In this document: piece after piece, positions 7,239-16,461 of the stretch
Layout of the letters: each line of letters starts with the position of its first letter
Position numbering within the stretch: position 1 is the stretch's first letter
DNA from: Brevibacillus fortis
GTDB lineage: Bacteria > Bacillota > Bacilli > Brevibacillales > Brevibacillaceae
NCBI RefSeq assembly: GCF_003013395.1
Contig: NZ_PXZM01000016.1
Span: forward strand, 58,049 to 122,048
Direction of reading: 5' to 3'
DNA: 64,000 nucleotides
The notes under the pieces: model-generated
Told to the model about the DNA's origin: nothing
The model's database searches: none
What the model saw: only the letters and a program-made list of their open reading frames with translations
Translations under genes and position numbers: made by a program

Positions 7239-8165
7239 TCAATTCGCAAATGCTTCAACAGCGACTCCTTTTTTCTTTAACTCGCGTCTTAAAGTCAGTA
7301 GGGCATCATCTTTGTTTTTGCATTCTAATATGATGTCCACGTTGTAATCCGCAAGAGCACTGACAAATGTAAGGAACGTCTCTGGGTCAATATTGTCCGC
7401 ATGAGCGCGAAAGTCATTTGCTGACTTAGGCGAGGACATATGCATCTTTGGTGTGCGCTCTCCCCAGGTTTGAATAATCCGTGGAAGGTATTCCGTCCAA
7501 TCTTCGCCGTCAGAATGGCAGTTGTGGTGGTGAATATCAAGCACCATCGGCACACCGATTCGTTCGCACAGCTCCAACACCTCTCGCATGGTAAAAGACA
7601 TGTCATCGTTTTCTATGACTAAACGACGTTTGACGTTTTCAGGAAGCTGTTCGAAGTTGGATGCAAAACGATCGAGGGAAGTGGCTTTGTCTTCGTATAC
7701 ACCTCCAACATGCGTAACCAGGACGGAATTGTCGTCGAGCCCCAGTAAATCAAACACTTTTGCATGGTAGGAAAAATCGGCGATCGTCGATTCCAGGACA
7801 GAAGGCTTGTCACTGTTCAAAATACTGTAATGTCCAGGATGAGCTGTCAAACGAATGCCATGATTGCGGATATAATCCCCTGCCTTCTGAAAGTCCCATG
7901 CGAATTCTTTTGCCCAATCCCATTCAGATGCTACTGGATGAGTAGCCAGCGGAACAAATTCGGAAGGAAGTCGATACAAAAAGATGTTGTTTTCAACATT
8001 ATAAGCAAGCAAATCCATTAAATTGAAAAAGTTTACCTGCATAACTTGACGCAGTTTTTTTAACCGGGCTTGTGGGTCTAATTTATTTACTTGAGCAACC
8101 GTCGTTTTTTTGTTTGGATTGTTTTTCGTCTTTACACTGATGCAGGCATAGCCCATACGGATCAA
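7239..8165 (-). CDS. uvsE: UV damage endonuclease UvsE/UvdE
   Basis: 308 residues. It nicks DNA 5' of UV photoproducts and other lesions in an alternative excision pathway. It is a TIM-barrel metal enzyme: metal-ligand stretches are visible as TAHPGHYSIL, VTHVGGVYEDK, RLVIENDDMSF, VLDIHHHNCH, KMHMSSPK and DIILECKNKD. The N-terminal IRMGYACISV is typical of the family. The TTG at 8165 was chosen because AAGGAGGG lies eight bases upstream; an ATG three codons later is an alternative and the ATG at 8192 lacks a ribosome site. In sporeformers it protects germinating spores. Confidence 0.92.
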   Translation of the reverse strand: MIRMGYACISVKTKNNPNKKTTVAQVNKLDPQARLKKLRQVMQVNFFNLMDLLAYNVENNIFLYRLPSEFVPLATHPVASEWDWAKEFAWDFQKAGDYIRNHGIRLTAHPGHYSILNSDKPSVLESTIADFSYHAKVFDLLGLDDNSVLVTHVGGVYEDKATSLDRFASNFEQLPENVKRRLVIENDDMSFTMREVLELCERIGVPMVLDIHHHNCHSDGEDWTEYLPRIIQTWGERTPKMHMSSPKSANDFRAHADNIDPETFLTFVSALADYNVDIILECKNKDDALLTLRRELKKKGVAVEAFAN

Positions 8166-8232
8166 GGAAATCTCCCTCCTTTGCAGCAGCATTCCTTTGT
8201 AGTATCTCCAAAACGGGAACGTCGTCGGCTTC

Positions 8233-8261
8233 TTGTCAGGGAATTATAAAACGGATAAGAT
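8233..8261 (+). promoter_or_regulatory. SigmaA promoter of the MHYT-GGDEF-EAL gene
   Basis: TTGTCA (8233-8238), 17-base spacer, TAAGAT (8256-8261), about 95 bases before the gene start. Good match on both boxes. Confidence 0.65.
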
Positions 8262-8355
8262 GGGAGAATGTCACAGGCACGCCTACAATTTTTCCGTGAA
8301 AGCGTGGTCGTTCCTCGTGAGTAGACTTCGGTAGAGGTTTTTTAAGGAGAATGTA

Positions 8356-10773
8356 ATGAATAGTCTTGACCAATCCTATAGTATGACTCTGGTTTTTCTC
8401 TCCTATTTTATTTCAGCAATGGCGTCATACACAGCATTAGATCTAGGCGCACGTCTCCATTATGCAAAAGGCAGGGGACGTGTGTTTTGGTTATGTGCTG
8501 GAGCCGTCTCCATGGGGCTGGGTATTTGGGCCATGCATTTTGTTGCCATGCTTGCCTTGCATCTGCCGATTGCTGTCCAGTATGATAATCTGATTGTATT
8601 TTTTTCCATTGTTTTGGCCGTTTTATCATCAGCGCTTACATTATGGATCGTGAGCGAGCAGTCCATGTCCAAAACGAGGGTAGTAATCGGATCGGTTGTC
8701 ATTGGGTCTGGTATCGCCGGAATGCATTATACAGGGATGGCAGCGATGATGATGAACGCCATTATTATGTACAATTGGCTATGGTTTACCGTATCCATTT
8801 TCGTTGCGATCCTGGTTTCGATGGTTGCGTTGATTCTTACGTTTCAACTGCGTACGGTGGACCCTGTAAAAGGTCTCTGGCGAAAAATTTTTGCAGGGGT
8901 GTTGATGGGGGCAGCCATTACTGGAATGCATTACACCGGCATGTACGCCACCACATTCGTCGCTCACGAACATATGACAATCACCGTGATCCCACACGAT
9001 GATTCGGGGCTGATCGCTACTATGATTGGCATTGTCATCGTGTTGATTCTACTCGTGACCTTGGCTTCTGTATACGTGGACAAGCAATTCGCAGGGAAGA
9101 CCTTGCGCGTGCTTGAAAGTGATGAACGCTATAAATCGCTATTTGAGCACAATTACGACGGGGTGATCTTTTACTCCATCGATGGTAGCCAAAGCGTCAT
9201 GAATCCTGCGGCGATGCGATTGACAAAGGAGCAGAGCTTGCCACTAGAAAAATTAATGACGATGTGTGCTTCTACAGATGTCGAGCTCATATCGACACAT
9301 TTTACAAATGCGGTAAAAGGTGAAGCGCGCAACTACGAGATTACCTTGACCACGTGCGAGGGTCGTCAGCTACATCTGAATATGACCCATACACCGGTAT
9401 TTGTCGATCAGCAGATTACGGGTGTGTTTATGATTGTAAGAGATATTACTAATAAGAAAGAATACGAGGCAAAAATCAATTATCTCGCTTTTCACGATTC
9501 GTTGACTGGTTTGCCGAATCGCCGTTTTGTCGAACAGCAACTGGATCAGGTGATCATGAAGGCACAAAAAACGGACCAGCAAGTATACGTGTTGTTTCTT
9601 GATCTCGACCATTTCAAGCTGGTAAATGATTCCTTGGGGCATGATTTTGGTGACCTGTTACTTCAGGAAGCCTCCTTGCGTTTGCAGGATTGTGTGGGTG
9701 AAAAAGGAACGGTGAGCAGGCTCGGCGGAGACGAATTCATGGTGATTCTTACGGATGTCTCAGAAACAGAAGTATCATCCATGGCGATTGAAATCAACCA
9801 AAGGATTGAACAGGCATTTTTTATCCATGGGCACGAGCTGTACATAACAACGAGTATCGGGATTTCTCAATATCCAGAGGATGGGCAAGAAAGAAGTGTC
9901 TTGATGCGAAATGCAGATGCGGCGATGTATGCAGCCAAAGACAAAGGGAAAAACAGTTTCCACCTGTATGTACCGAATCTGGAGCAAGCCGTTAATGACA
10001 AAATGACTATTCAAAATGAATTGAATCGCGCTTTGGTCAGGCAAGAATTTTTATTGCACTACCAGCCACAGGTAAGTGCCAAATCAGGCGCAATCGTTGG
10101 CGTAGAAGCGTTGATTCGTTGGGATCATCCTCAACGAGGACTACTTTTGCCAGACCAATTCATCTCAGTAGCAGAAGAGACCGGACTGATCGTACCGATT
10201 GGTGAGTGGGTGCTGCGAACGGCTTGCAAGCAAAACAAGCAGTGGCAAGAACAGGGACTCATGCCGCTTCGGGTAGCCGTTAATCTTTCTGCACGGCAAT
10301 TTCTCAAACAAGATTTTACCCAGATGGTCGCTGAGATCTTGGAACAGACAGGATTAGCACCGGAGTACTTGGAGCTGGAAATCACAGAAAGCAGCATGAT
10401 CGACGTCCAACGCGCCACACAGGCACTTAAGGAACTGAAGCAATTAGGGGTGCACGTTGCGATTGATGATTTTGGAACGGGCTACAGTTCTCTCTACTAT
10501 TTGAAAGAATTTCCGTTGAATCGTTTGAAAATAGATCGCTCGTTTGTGCGCGATATGCTCGATCAGCCTTCCAATCAGGCAATCGTGTCGACGATTATTT
10601 CCATGGCCCATCATTTGCAATTGCATGTAATTGCGGAAGGGGTAGAGACAAAAGAGGAGCTTGCGTTTTTGCAGGAGCATCTGTGTGAAGAAGTTCAAGG
10701 CTATTTATTCAGCAGACCGTTGCCGAGTGAAGACGTAGCGTTTTATTTGCAAGCCCAAAAAGGTGCTAGTTAA
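8356..10773 (+). CDS. MHYT-PAS-GGDEF-EAL cyclic-di-GMP turnover protein
   Basis: 805 residues. The first 240 form the seven-helix MHYT sensor, with MHFVAM near residue 56 and MHYTGM near 124 and 194; such membrane sensors are proposed to bind copper and sense O2, CO or NO. A PAS-type segment follows (about 250-370). The GGDEF cyclase domain has an intact GGDEF motif at about 457 but no RxxD inhibitory site (GEKG instead). The EAL phosphodiesterase domain keeps EALIRWDHP, NLSARQ, EITES, DDFGTGYSS, LKIDRSF and AEGVET. Both catalytic domains look competent, so it could make or break cyclic-di-GMP. Start ATG follows AAGGAG. Confidence 0.93.
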   Translation: MNSLDQSYSMTLVFLSYFISAMASYTALDLGARLHYAKGRGRVFWLCAGAVSMGLGIWAMHFVAMLALHLPIAVQYDNLIVFFSIVLAVLSSALTLWIVSEQSMSKTRVVIGSVVIGSGIAGMHYTGMAAMMMNAIIMYNWLWFTVSIFVAILVSMVALILTFQLRTVDPVKGLWRKIFAGVLMGAAITGMHYTGMYATTFVAHEHMTITVIPHDDSGLIATMIGIVIVLILLVTLASVYVDKQFAGKTLRVLESDERYKSLFEHNYDGVIFYSIDGSQSVMNPAAMRLTKEQSLPLEKLMTMCASTDVELISTHFTNAVKGEARNYEITLTTCEGRQLHLNMTHTPVFVDQQITGVFMIVRDITNKKEYEAKINYLAFHDSLTGLPNRRFVEQQLDQVIMKAQKTDQQVYVLFLDLDHFKLVNDSLGHDFGDLLLQEASLRLQDCVGEKGTVSRLGGDEFMVILTDVSETEVSSMAIEINQRIEQAFFIHGHELYITTSIGISQYPEDGQERSVLMRNADAAMYAAKDKGKNSFHLYVPNLEQAVNDKMTIQNELNRALVRQEFLLHYQPQVSAKSGAIVGVEALIRWDHPQRGLLLPDQFISVAEETGLIVPIGEWVLRTACKQNKQWQEQGLMPLRVAVNLSARQFLKQDFTQMVAEILEQTGLAPEYLELEITESSMIDVQRATQALKELKQLGVHVAIDDFGTGYSSLYYLKEFPLNRLKIDRSFVRDMLDQPSNQAIVSTIISMAHHLQLHVIAEGVETKEELAFLQEHLCEEVQGYLFSRPLPSEDVAFYLQAQKGAS

Positions 10774-10983
10774 GCAAGAGGAGCAGCTCTCATGAGTTGC
10801 TCTTTTGTTTTGCATCTGCCGGCCAAATGAGGTGGTATAGCTATCAAATTGGCACGTAAAATTTACTATTCCTGCTGCCTTGTCATGGAATATCGGGCAA
10901 ACGAAAGCGTCCGGCAATTTGATGAAAGCGCGCATGAGAGCTTTATCGGTTCCCAATCAGAAAAGGGAAGGGAGGGATAACAA

Positions 10984-11418
10984 ATGCGGCAGGAAAAAGA
11001 ACAGCAAATACTCGATTATATTGTGAAAAGCATTAATCCTGACACGTCATATACCACCTTGGCATTTCTTACAGCGGTAAGTGTCGTTGGTCTATATGTC
11101 GCTTATGGTATTCCTCTTTATCTCAAGCTCCGTGCGGAATCGCGAGGACTATTTCAGCGGAAGCATTATGGTCCCTGGCATTTGGGGAACTGGAGTAAAT
11201 TAATCAATGTGTTGAGTCTGATTTGGATCGTCTTCATCTCGATCATGATGGTGATTCCACCCAATCAAACAGCTGGGTATGCCTTGATTGCCATGTTTTT
11301 GGTGCTACTGATCATGGATTTGGCTTATTACCGGAAGCATTTCAAGGGCCCGCAAGCAGCGCTGGGCAATTCGGAGGAAGACATTAAGCGTCAGGAAGCG
11401 AAATTTCGAGACTCCTAA
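10984..11418 (+). CDS. C-terminal remnant of an APC-superfamily amino acid permease
   Basis: 144 residues with three hydrophobic helices. The sequence TTLAFLTAVSVVGLYVAYGIP, then GPWHLGNWSKLINVLSLIWIVFI, then YYRKHFKGP matches the last part of about 500-residue APC amino acid/GABA permeases of the BAT1/UGA4 kind, so some three quarters of the protein is missing. The upstream 210 bases do not continue the homologous frame. It nevertheless has GGGAGGGATAACAA before the ATG, so it may still be expressed. Transport activity is unlikely; a decayed gene is the simplest reading. Confidence 0.6.
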   Translation: MRQEKEQQILDYIVKSINPDTSYTTLAFLTAVSVVGLYVAYGIPLYLKLRAESRGLFQRKHYGPWHLGNWSKLINVLSLIWIVFISIMMVIPPNQTAGYALIAMFLVLLIMDLAYYRKHFKGPQAALGNSEEDIKRQEAKFRDS

Positions 11419-11456
11419 TGGAAGGGAAGTTTCGTTTCATGGAAGGTGAAGAGTCT

Positions 11457-11491
11457 CCCTTATGTCAGTATTGGCATAAGGGCTTTTTTTT
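11457..11491 (+). terminator. Rho-independent terminator after the permease remnant
   Basis: Stem CCCTTATG / CATAAGGG (11457-11464 with 11475-11482), ten-base loop, followed by CTTTTTTTT. Confidence 0.85.
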
Positions 11492-11577
11492 CGTAGAGGG
11501 CAGTTTTGCATAACGAATGGCAGAGGACGAAAAGCTATCAGTAGGAAGGAAATAGAAATATAGATGGGAGGAACGCA

Positions 11578-12039
11578 ATGAATAGGATGACATGCGTGAT
11601 GCTTGTTATGGGAATCATGCTGATGGCTCAATCAACGACTGGCTTGGTTCCACAGGTGAGTGGGTATGACGGATATGTGCGTAAAGGAAATTCCTCAAAT
11701 CGGTATGAAGTCTCGGGTATTACAAATGCAGGCGCATTCGAAGCTTTTTTTGGCAAACTTCAAGAAGCGGTCAAAAAAAATGATAAGACAGAAGTAGCCA
11801 AGCATATGAGATATCCACTTCGTGTGAACAAAGACGGAAAAAGTAGCTTCATCAAAGATGAACAGCAATTTCTGGAAGAGTATGATCGAATCATGACCGA
11901 CAAGGTAAAGGAAGCGTTTTTACAGCAAAAGGTAACGGATACGTTTGTCAATGATCAAGGTGTGATGGTAGGGAATGGAGAAATGTGGCTGGGGCAATTT
12001 TCGAATCGCTTTGTCGTTTTTGCAGTAAATGTAGAATAG
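11578..12039 (+). CDS. Secreted small protein, NTF2-like, unknown function
   Basis: 153 residues starting with a signal-peptide-like segment (MNRMTCVMLVMGIMLMAQSTTG). The mature part has AFFGKLQEAVKKNDKTEVAKHMRYPLRV followed by FIKDEQQFLEEYDRIM and later strands (GVMVGNGEMWLG), a layout seen in small secreted or periplasmic SnoaL/NTF2-like proteins. No catalytic residues can be named. Ribosome site GGGAGG precedes the ATG. It appears to be a single-gene unit. Confidence 0.6.
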   Translation: MNRMTCVMLVMGIMLMAQSTTGLVPQVSGYDGYVRKGNSSNRYEVSGITNAGAFEAFFGKLQEAVKKNDKTEVAKHMRYPLRVNKDGKSSFIKDEQQFLEEYDRIMTDKVKEAFLQQKVTDTFVNDQGVMVGNGEMWLGQFSNRFVVFAVNVE

Positions 12040-12206
12040 AGCAAGGGCTTTTCAGTAGAAAAGCTCCCCATCTAGCAGAGCAAATGTTTTTATTGTTCCA
12101 ACTAGTATATTTTACATGGACATTATCGGTGGAAAATTCTAAAATAACAAATAAATAGACAGCTTTAGATGTAGATTCGACAGCTTTGTCCCTGTGGAAT
12201 GGACGT

Positions 12207-12235
12207 TTGTCATTTTCATCGTTCCGTGATAGAAT
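12207..12235 (+). promoter_or_regulatory. SigmaA promoter of the amidohydrolase-DUF3100 operon
   Basis: TTGTCA (12207-12212), 17-base spacer, TAGAAT (12230-12235), about 80 bases before the GTG start. A short AGTTAA..TTAACT palindrome lies between promoter and gene and could be an operator. Confidence 0.65.
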
Positions 12236-12315
12236 TCACAAAACGATATTTTTTTTAGTTAAACTTAACTGACTCGGAAAATTTTGAGTAAGAAAGCAAA
12301 AAAAGGAGTGATTGT

Positions 12316-13491
12316 GTGAGTCTGGAAACGAAAAAATGGGCGGACGAAGTAGCTGAGCAGGTAGTCTCATGGCGACGCTATCTCCATCAGCATCCGGAAT
12401 TGTCGTTTGAAGAGGAAAAGACATCTCAATTTATTTACGAAACGTTGGAATCTTTCGGGAATTTAGAGCTTTCGCGGCCAACCAAAACGAGTGTGGTCGC
12501 TCGACTGATCGGATCACAGCCAGGAAAAGTTCTCGGCATTCGCGCTGACATTGACGCTCTCCCTATCCATGAAGAAAATGAAGTGCCATACGCATCAGGA
12601 AAATCTGGCGTGATGCACGCGTGTGGACATGACGGTCATACCGCGATGCTGCTGGGAGCCGCTAAAATTTTGTCCCAGTACAAGGATCAAATCAAAGGTG
12701 AAGTTCGTTTCTTCTTCCAGCATGCCGAGGAGCTGCCTCCGGGTGGCGCTGTTGAAATCGTGAGAGCTGGTGCAGCAGACGGACTGGATTCGATTATCGG
12801 CATTCATTTGGCATCGTACATGCCTGTCGGGAAATTTGGTGTACTTTACGGGGCGCTTACTTCATCGACAGATCGCTTTGATATCAAGATTCAAGGAAAA
12901 GGCGGGCACTCCTCTCAACCGGAAGCAACCGTCGACCCGATCGTCATTGGGGCACAGGTTATTACTGGCCTACAACAAATTGTATCCCGCAATGTCAGTG
13001 CTTTGGACAAGGTCGTTATTTCGGTGACGATGCTGAATGCAGGGACAGCTTACAACATCATTCCGGATTCGATGACACTGACGGGCTCCACACGCTGCTT
13101 TGATGCGGAGATTCGCAAAAATATTCCGATGTGGATGGAACGAATTGTCAAAGGAATTACGGAAGCGCATGGCGCAAGTTATGAATTGACGTTCTCACAT
13201 GGCTACACATCGGTTGTCAACGACAAGCAGGTGACGAAGCTGATGGAGGATACGATTCGCGAGCGTTGGGGAGAAGAAGAGATTATTTACATCGATCCTT
13301 TAATGCCGGGTGAAGATTTCTCGGAGTATTTGAAAAAAGCTCCAGGCTGTTTTATTCAATTAGGCGCTGGCAATCCGGAAAAAGGCTTTACGTATCCGCA
13401 TCATCATCCACGCTTTGATTTTGATGAAGATGCATTGGTTCGCGGCGTGGAATTGTTTGTTCGGGCAGCTCAAAAAGTCGTCATGGAGTAG
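12316..13491 (+). CDS. M20-family amidohydrolase (aminoacylase/hippurate hydrolase type)
   Basis: 391 residues of the M20 metallopeptidase family, whose relatives hydrolyse N-acyl amino acids, hippurate or N-acetyl-diaminopimelate. Motifs: HQHPELSFEE (residues about 23-32), GIRADIDALPI, then MHACGHDGHTAMLLG, and FFQHAEELPPGGA, where the Glu pair is catalytic. The usual FQPAEE has His in place of Pro. The dimerisation lid contains GKGGHSSQPE. GTG start after AAAGGAGTG. Two membrane proteins follow at short distance, suggesting a transporter for the substrate or product. Confidence 0.88.
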   Translation: MSLETKKWADEVAEQVVSWRRYLHQHPELSFEEEKTSQFIYETLESFGNLELSRPTKTSVVARLIGSQPGKVLGIRADIDALPIHEENEVPYASGKSGVMHACGHDGHTAMLLGAAKILSQYKDQIKGEVRFFFQHAEELPPGGAVEIVRAGAADGLDSIIGIHLASYMPVGKFGVLYGALTSSTDRFDIKIQGKGGHSSQPEATVDPIVIGAQVITGLQQIVSRNVSALDKVVISVTMLNAGTAYNIIPDSMTLTGSTRCFDAEIRKNIPMWMERIVKGITEAHGASYELTFSHGYTSVVNDKQVTKLMEDTIRERWGEEEIIYIDPLMPGEDFSEYLKKAPGCFIQLGAGNPEKGFTYPHHHPRFDFDEDALVRGVELFVRAAQKVVME

Positions 13492-13518
13492 AGTGAGACA
13501 GAATGAGGGGGATGTTGC

Positions 13519-14349
13519 ATGGCAGAGGCACGCGTCAATGAGTACAAGCTGCATTTTATCGTACTTGTTCTCGTCGCATTGACAGAATTTATCGGGACAA
13601 AGAAAATCAGCATTGGCATCGGGGTTATCGCTCTGTTTCCGATGCTATACGCGCTCGTTTTAGGTGGGGCAATCAGCTGGCCAAAGTTTAAATTTTTGAG
13701 CGAAAAAGAAATGAACGTGGCAGCAAATATTTTGGGTGTTTCGTTTTTGATCTTTATTGCAAAGCTGGGAGCCAATATCGGTCCTGAGCTGCCTAAGCTA
13801 CTTGGCTCTGGTGTATCTTTGATTGTTCAAGAGATGGGACACATTGTAGGGACAATCGCATTTGGTTTGCCAGTCGCATTGTGGCTTGGTCTCAAGCGTG
13901 AAGCAATTGGGGCTACTTATTCTCTCGACCGTGAGCCAAACTTGGCGATTATCGTAGAAAAGTTTGGAGCAAACTCTGCCGAAGCTCGCGGCGCGCTGGG
14001 CGTATATATTTGCGGAACCTTGTTTGGTGCTATTTATATGTCGATTCTTGCAAGTATTTTAGGAAGCAGCGGGTTGTTCCACCCGATTTCTCTGGCGATG
14101 GGAGCCGCAGTTGGATCTGGTAGTATGATGGCAGCAGCAACAGGCTCATTGGCTGTCATTTTCCCAGAAGCGCAAAAAGACATTGCCTTTTATTCTGGAG
14201 CGGCTAATTTGATGATGAGTATCGTTGGAACGTACGTATGCATCTTCTTCTCCTTGCCGGTCACACAAAAGCTGTACGCATGGCTTGAGCCTATCATTGG
14301 CCGCAAAAGCGCTTCTTCTGCAGCAGAAGGGGGGAGAAAAAGCGCATGA
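13519..14349 (+). CDS. DUF3100-type integral membrane protein, putative transporter
   Basis: 276 residues with about eight hydrophobic segments. It resembles the DUF3100 family, which is often found next to M20 peptidases; the family function is not proven. Notable conserved-looking stretches are ALTEFIGTKKISIGIG, AKLGANIGPELPKLL and AVGSGSMMAAATGSLAVIFPEAQKDI. The start follows GAGGGGGATGTTGC, 27 bases after the amidohydrolase stop, and the end overlaps the next membrane gene by four bases. Probably one subunit or half of a carrier delivering or exporting the amidohydrolase substrate; this is inference. Confidence 0.7.
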   Translation: MAEARVNEYKLHFIVLVLVALTEFIGTKKISIGIGVIALFPMLYALVLGGAISWPKFKFLSEKEMNVAANILGVSFLIFIAKLGANIGPELPKLLGSGVSLIVQEMGHIVGTIAFGLPVALWLGLKREAIGATYSLDREPNLAIIVEKFGANSAEARGALGVYICGTLFGAIYMSILASILGSSGLFHPISLAMGAAVGSGSMMAAATGSLAVIFPEAQKDIAFYSGAANLMMSIVGTYVCIFFSLPVTQKLYAWLEPIIGRKSASSAAEGGRKSA

Positions 14350-14783
14350 ATCAAATATTAACGATTTTCATCATCGGTTTTATTGCTCTCATCGGTAACT
14401 GGATCGGTTACAAAGTACCAATCATGGAATCTTTGCCAGGTATTTTGCTCTTGGCGGTCATTACATTGATCGGAATGGGCTTCACTCGCATTCTTCCGTT
14501 CAAATCTCCCGTCATTGTATGGATTTCCTTGTTTGCGATGCTTGCGACATCCCCGTTTTTTCCAGGGAACGAATATACGGCTGCATCGATTGCCAAAATC
14601 AATCTGCTCGCATTGGCTACGCCGATTCTCGCCTATGCAGGTCTGTCACTTGGAAAAGACGTTCATCTATTCAAACAGCTTAGCTGGCGTATCGTAGTCG
14701 TATCGCTTGTTGTCTTTACTGGTACGTTCCTATTCGCTACGTTGTTTGCGGAGATTGTATTCAAGTTTCAAGGCAAATTTTAA
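14346..14783 (+). CDS. Small integral membrane protein coupled to the DUF3100 protein
   Basis: 145 residues with four or five hydrophobic helices (for example ILTIFIIGFIALIGNWIGY and WRIVVVSLVVFTGTFLFATL). The start overlaps the DUF3100 stop (ATGA), so the two are translationally coupled and likely form a two-component membrane complex. I do not recognise a defined family; the arrangement resembles split LrgA/LrgB- or DUF340-like carriers. Terminator follows. Confidence 0.6.
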   Translation: MNQILTIFIIGFIALIGNWIGYKVPIMESLPGILLLAVITLIGMGFTRILPFKSPVIVWISLFAMLATSPFFPGNEYTAASIAKINLLALATPILAYAGLSLGKDVHLFKQLSWRIVVVSLVVFTGTFLFATLFAEIVFKFQGKF

Positions 14784-14805
14784 CGAAACTGTTTTTGTGT
14801 TAGGG

Positions 14806-14842
14806 CCTCCGTGTGCTTCCATATGCCATGGAGGTTCTTTTC
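14806..14842 (+). terminator. Rho-independent terminator of the amidohydrolase operon
   Basis: Stem CCTCCGTG / CATGGAGG (14806-14813 with 14827-14834, one G-T pair), followed by TTCTTTTC. Confidence 0.6.
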
Positions 14843-14876
14843 ACATACAACTGTGAGAGTCAGGAGTGGAGAGAGC

Positions 14877-15665
14877 ATGATCATTGATGTGAAAAAGGTT
14901 ACCTGGCAAAGAGATGATACCACTATTCTGCGAGACATTGTCTGGCAAGTGCAAGACAAGGAGCATTGGTGTTTAGTTGGTTTAAACGGCTCTGGTAAAA
15001 CCAGTCTGTTGAATATCATTTGTGGCTATGTGTGGCCGACAAAGGGGGAGGTCAGTGTATTAGGCAATCTTTACGGAACAGTCGACTTGCGCGAGGTGCG
15101 TAAATCGATCGGCTGGGTAAGCACGGCGCTGATGGCTCAGCTTCACGAGCATGAAACAGCACTCCGTGTCGTCTTGAGTGGACGAGAGGCAACTATCGGC
15201 TTGTATTCCGTTCCGGAGCAGGCGGACGTAGAGAAAGCGTCGGATTTACTCGATACATTTGGATGCCGTGCATTAAAAAACAGACGTTTTGCCGCTTTAT
15301 CGCAAGGGGAGAGACAAAAAATACTGATTGCTCGTGCATTGATGGCCTCCCCTCGACTGCTCATCCTAGACGAGCCTTGTACCGGACTGGACTTGCTTTC
15401 AAGAGAACAGTTGTTGGCAATGATTGAACAAATCGCCAAGCAGCCGAACGGGCCCACTCTCATTTATGTCACGCATCACATTGAAGAAATTTTGCCTTGC
15501 TTCACGCATACCTTGCTGCTGAAAGCGGGGGAAGTAGACCAAGCTGGAAAAACAGATGAGGTCCTAACGGCTGAGCGTCTGACTAGCTTTTTCGGTGTAC
15601 CTGTTCACATTCAACGCTCGCAAGGAAGGTCTTGGGTAAGCCTAGGGGAAGAGGCGATCGTTTGA
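14877..15665 (+). CDS. ABC transporter ATP-binding protein (YlmA/ModF-like)
   Basis: 262 residues, one ABC ATPase domain. Walker A GLNGSGKTS near residue 37, Q-loop region around VSTALMAQL, signature LSQGERQKILIARAL, Walker B LLILDEPCTGLD, and the H-loop His in YVTHHIEEI. No permease gene is adjacent, so it may be a stand-alone ATPase as in the YlmA/ModF group. The ATG at 14877 follows GGAGTGGAGAGAGC; the longer upstream frame has no ribosome site. Transported substrate unknown. Confidence 0.88.
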   Translation: MIIDVKKVTWQRDDTTILRDIVWQVQDKEHWCLVGLNGSGKTSLLNIICGYVWPTKGEVSVLGNLYGTVDLREVRKSIGWVSTALMAQLHEHETALRVVLSGREATIGLYSVPEQADVEKASDLLDTFGCRALKNRRFAALSQGERQKILIARALMASPRLLILDEPCTGLDLLSREQLLAMIEQIAKQPNGPTLIYVTHHIEEILPCFTHTLLLKAGEVDQAGKTDEVLTAERLTSFFGVPVHIQRSQGRSWVSLGEEAIV

Positions 15666-15764
15666 TCGAGTAGGATAAGTTTGGTTACGAATCAGCACGG
15701 TTGTGTATGATTGTGTATAATAGCAGTAAGAAATGGTATCTGGGAGGAGAGGAGAGATGGAGGC

Positions 15765-16454
15765 ATGAACAATGTGATTGCACCAATCACAGACTCCACC
15801 TGGGCGATCATCACCTATGAGGAAGCGTGGAATAGCTACGTGAACAGCTATGTGATCAAACAAGGGAATGCCTTTGTATTGATTGATTCTCACCAGCGCA
15901 AGCAACGCTCATTTTTTCAACAGGCGTTGGAAGAGATCGGGGCCAAGCCAGAGCGAACGGAATATATCTACTTTACTCATCGACATGCTGACCATATTGG
16001 AAATGCCGATATGTTCCCTTCTCGAAACAATTGGATACACCTCGACGATTATTACGAACTGGACGATTTTTCACAGACGCTATTCGGTCATACGTTTACA
16101 GGTAGTGGGGGAGATCTGCCTTCACTGCGTTTCCGACAGCTTTCTTTCCATACAGAAGGTTCCGTTGCCTTCTTTGATCCCCAGTCGAAAATATGCTTTG
16201 TTGGCGATCATTTGTGTTTTGAAAACACAGAGCTCGGCCAAATCGTTGGCGGAGAAGATACCTGTCGGACGGCTTATCTGGAACAATTAAAGCAGTGGGT
16301 AGCTCGTGAACCAGAGCGAGCGGTGGAGTTTACGGAGGGTTTGGAGATTTTGCTGGATTGGCCCATTGAGTATTTAGCCACGGGGCATGGCCCCATTCTT
16401 CAAGGCGAAATTAAGGCGTTTTTGCAAGGGTTGATTGCCATTGCCCGTCCGTAA
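15765..16454 (+). CDS. MBL-fold metallo-hydrolase
   Basis: 229 residues. The metal-binding signature is THRHADHIGN (HxHxDH) near residue 67, with later ligands in FHTEGSVAFF, FVGDHLCF and YLATGHGPIL, as in the metallo-beta-lactamase fold (glyoxalase II-like and many other hydrolases). The substrate cannot be read from sequence. The start at 15765 was chosen because a GGAGGAGAGGAG stretch lies upstream; the ATG at 15757 reads into a stop within four codons. Confidence 0.82.
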   Translation: MNNVIAPITDSTWAIITYEEAWNSYVNSYVIKQGNAFVLIDSHQRKQRSFFQQALEEIGAKPERTEYIYFTHRHADHIGNADMFPSRNNWIHLDDYYELDDFSQTLFGHTFTGSGGDLPSLRFRQLSFHTEGSVAFFDPQSKICFVGDHLCFENTELGQIVGGEDTCRTAYLEQLKQWVAREPERAVEFTEGLEILLDWPIEYLATGHGPILQGEIKAFLQGLIAIARP

Positions 16455-16461
16455 CGTAAAA

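Noticed and set aside
12047..12064. GCTTTTC/GAAAAGC hairpin as a terminator
   Set aside because: The stem is short and is followed by TCCCC, not a T run, so the support is too weak.
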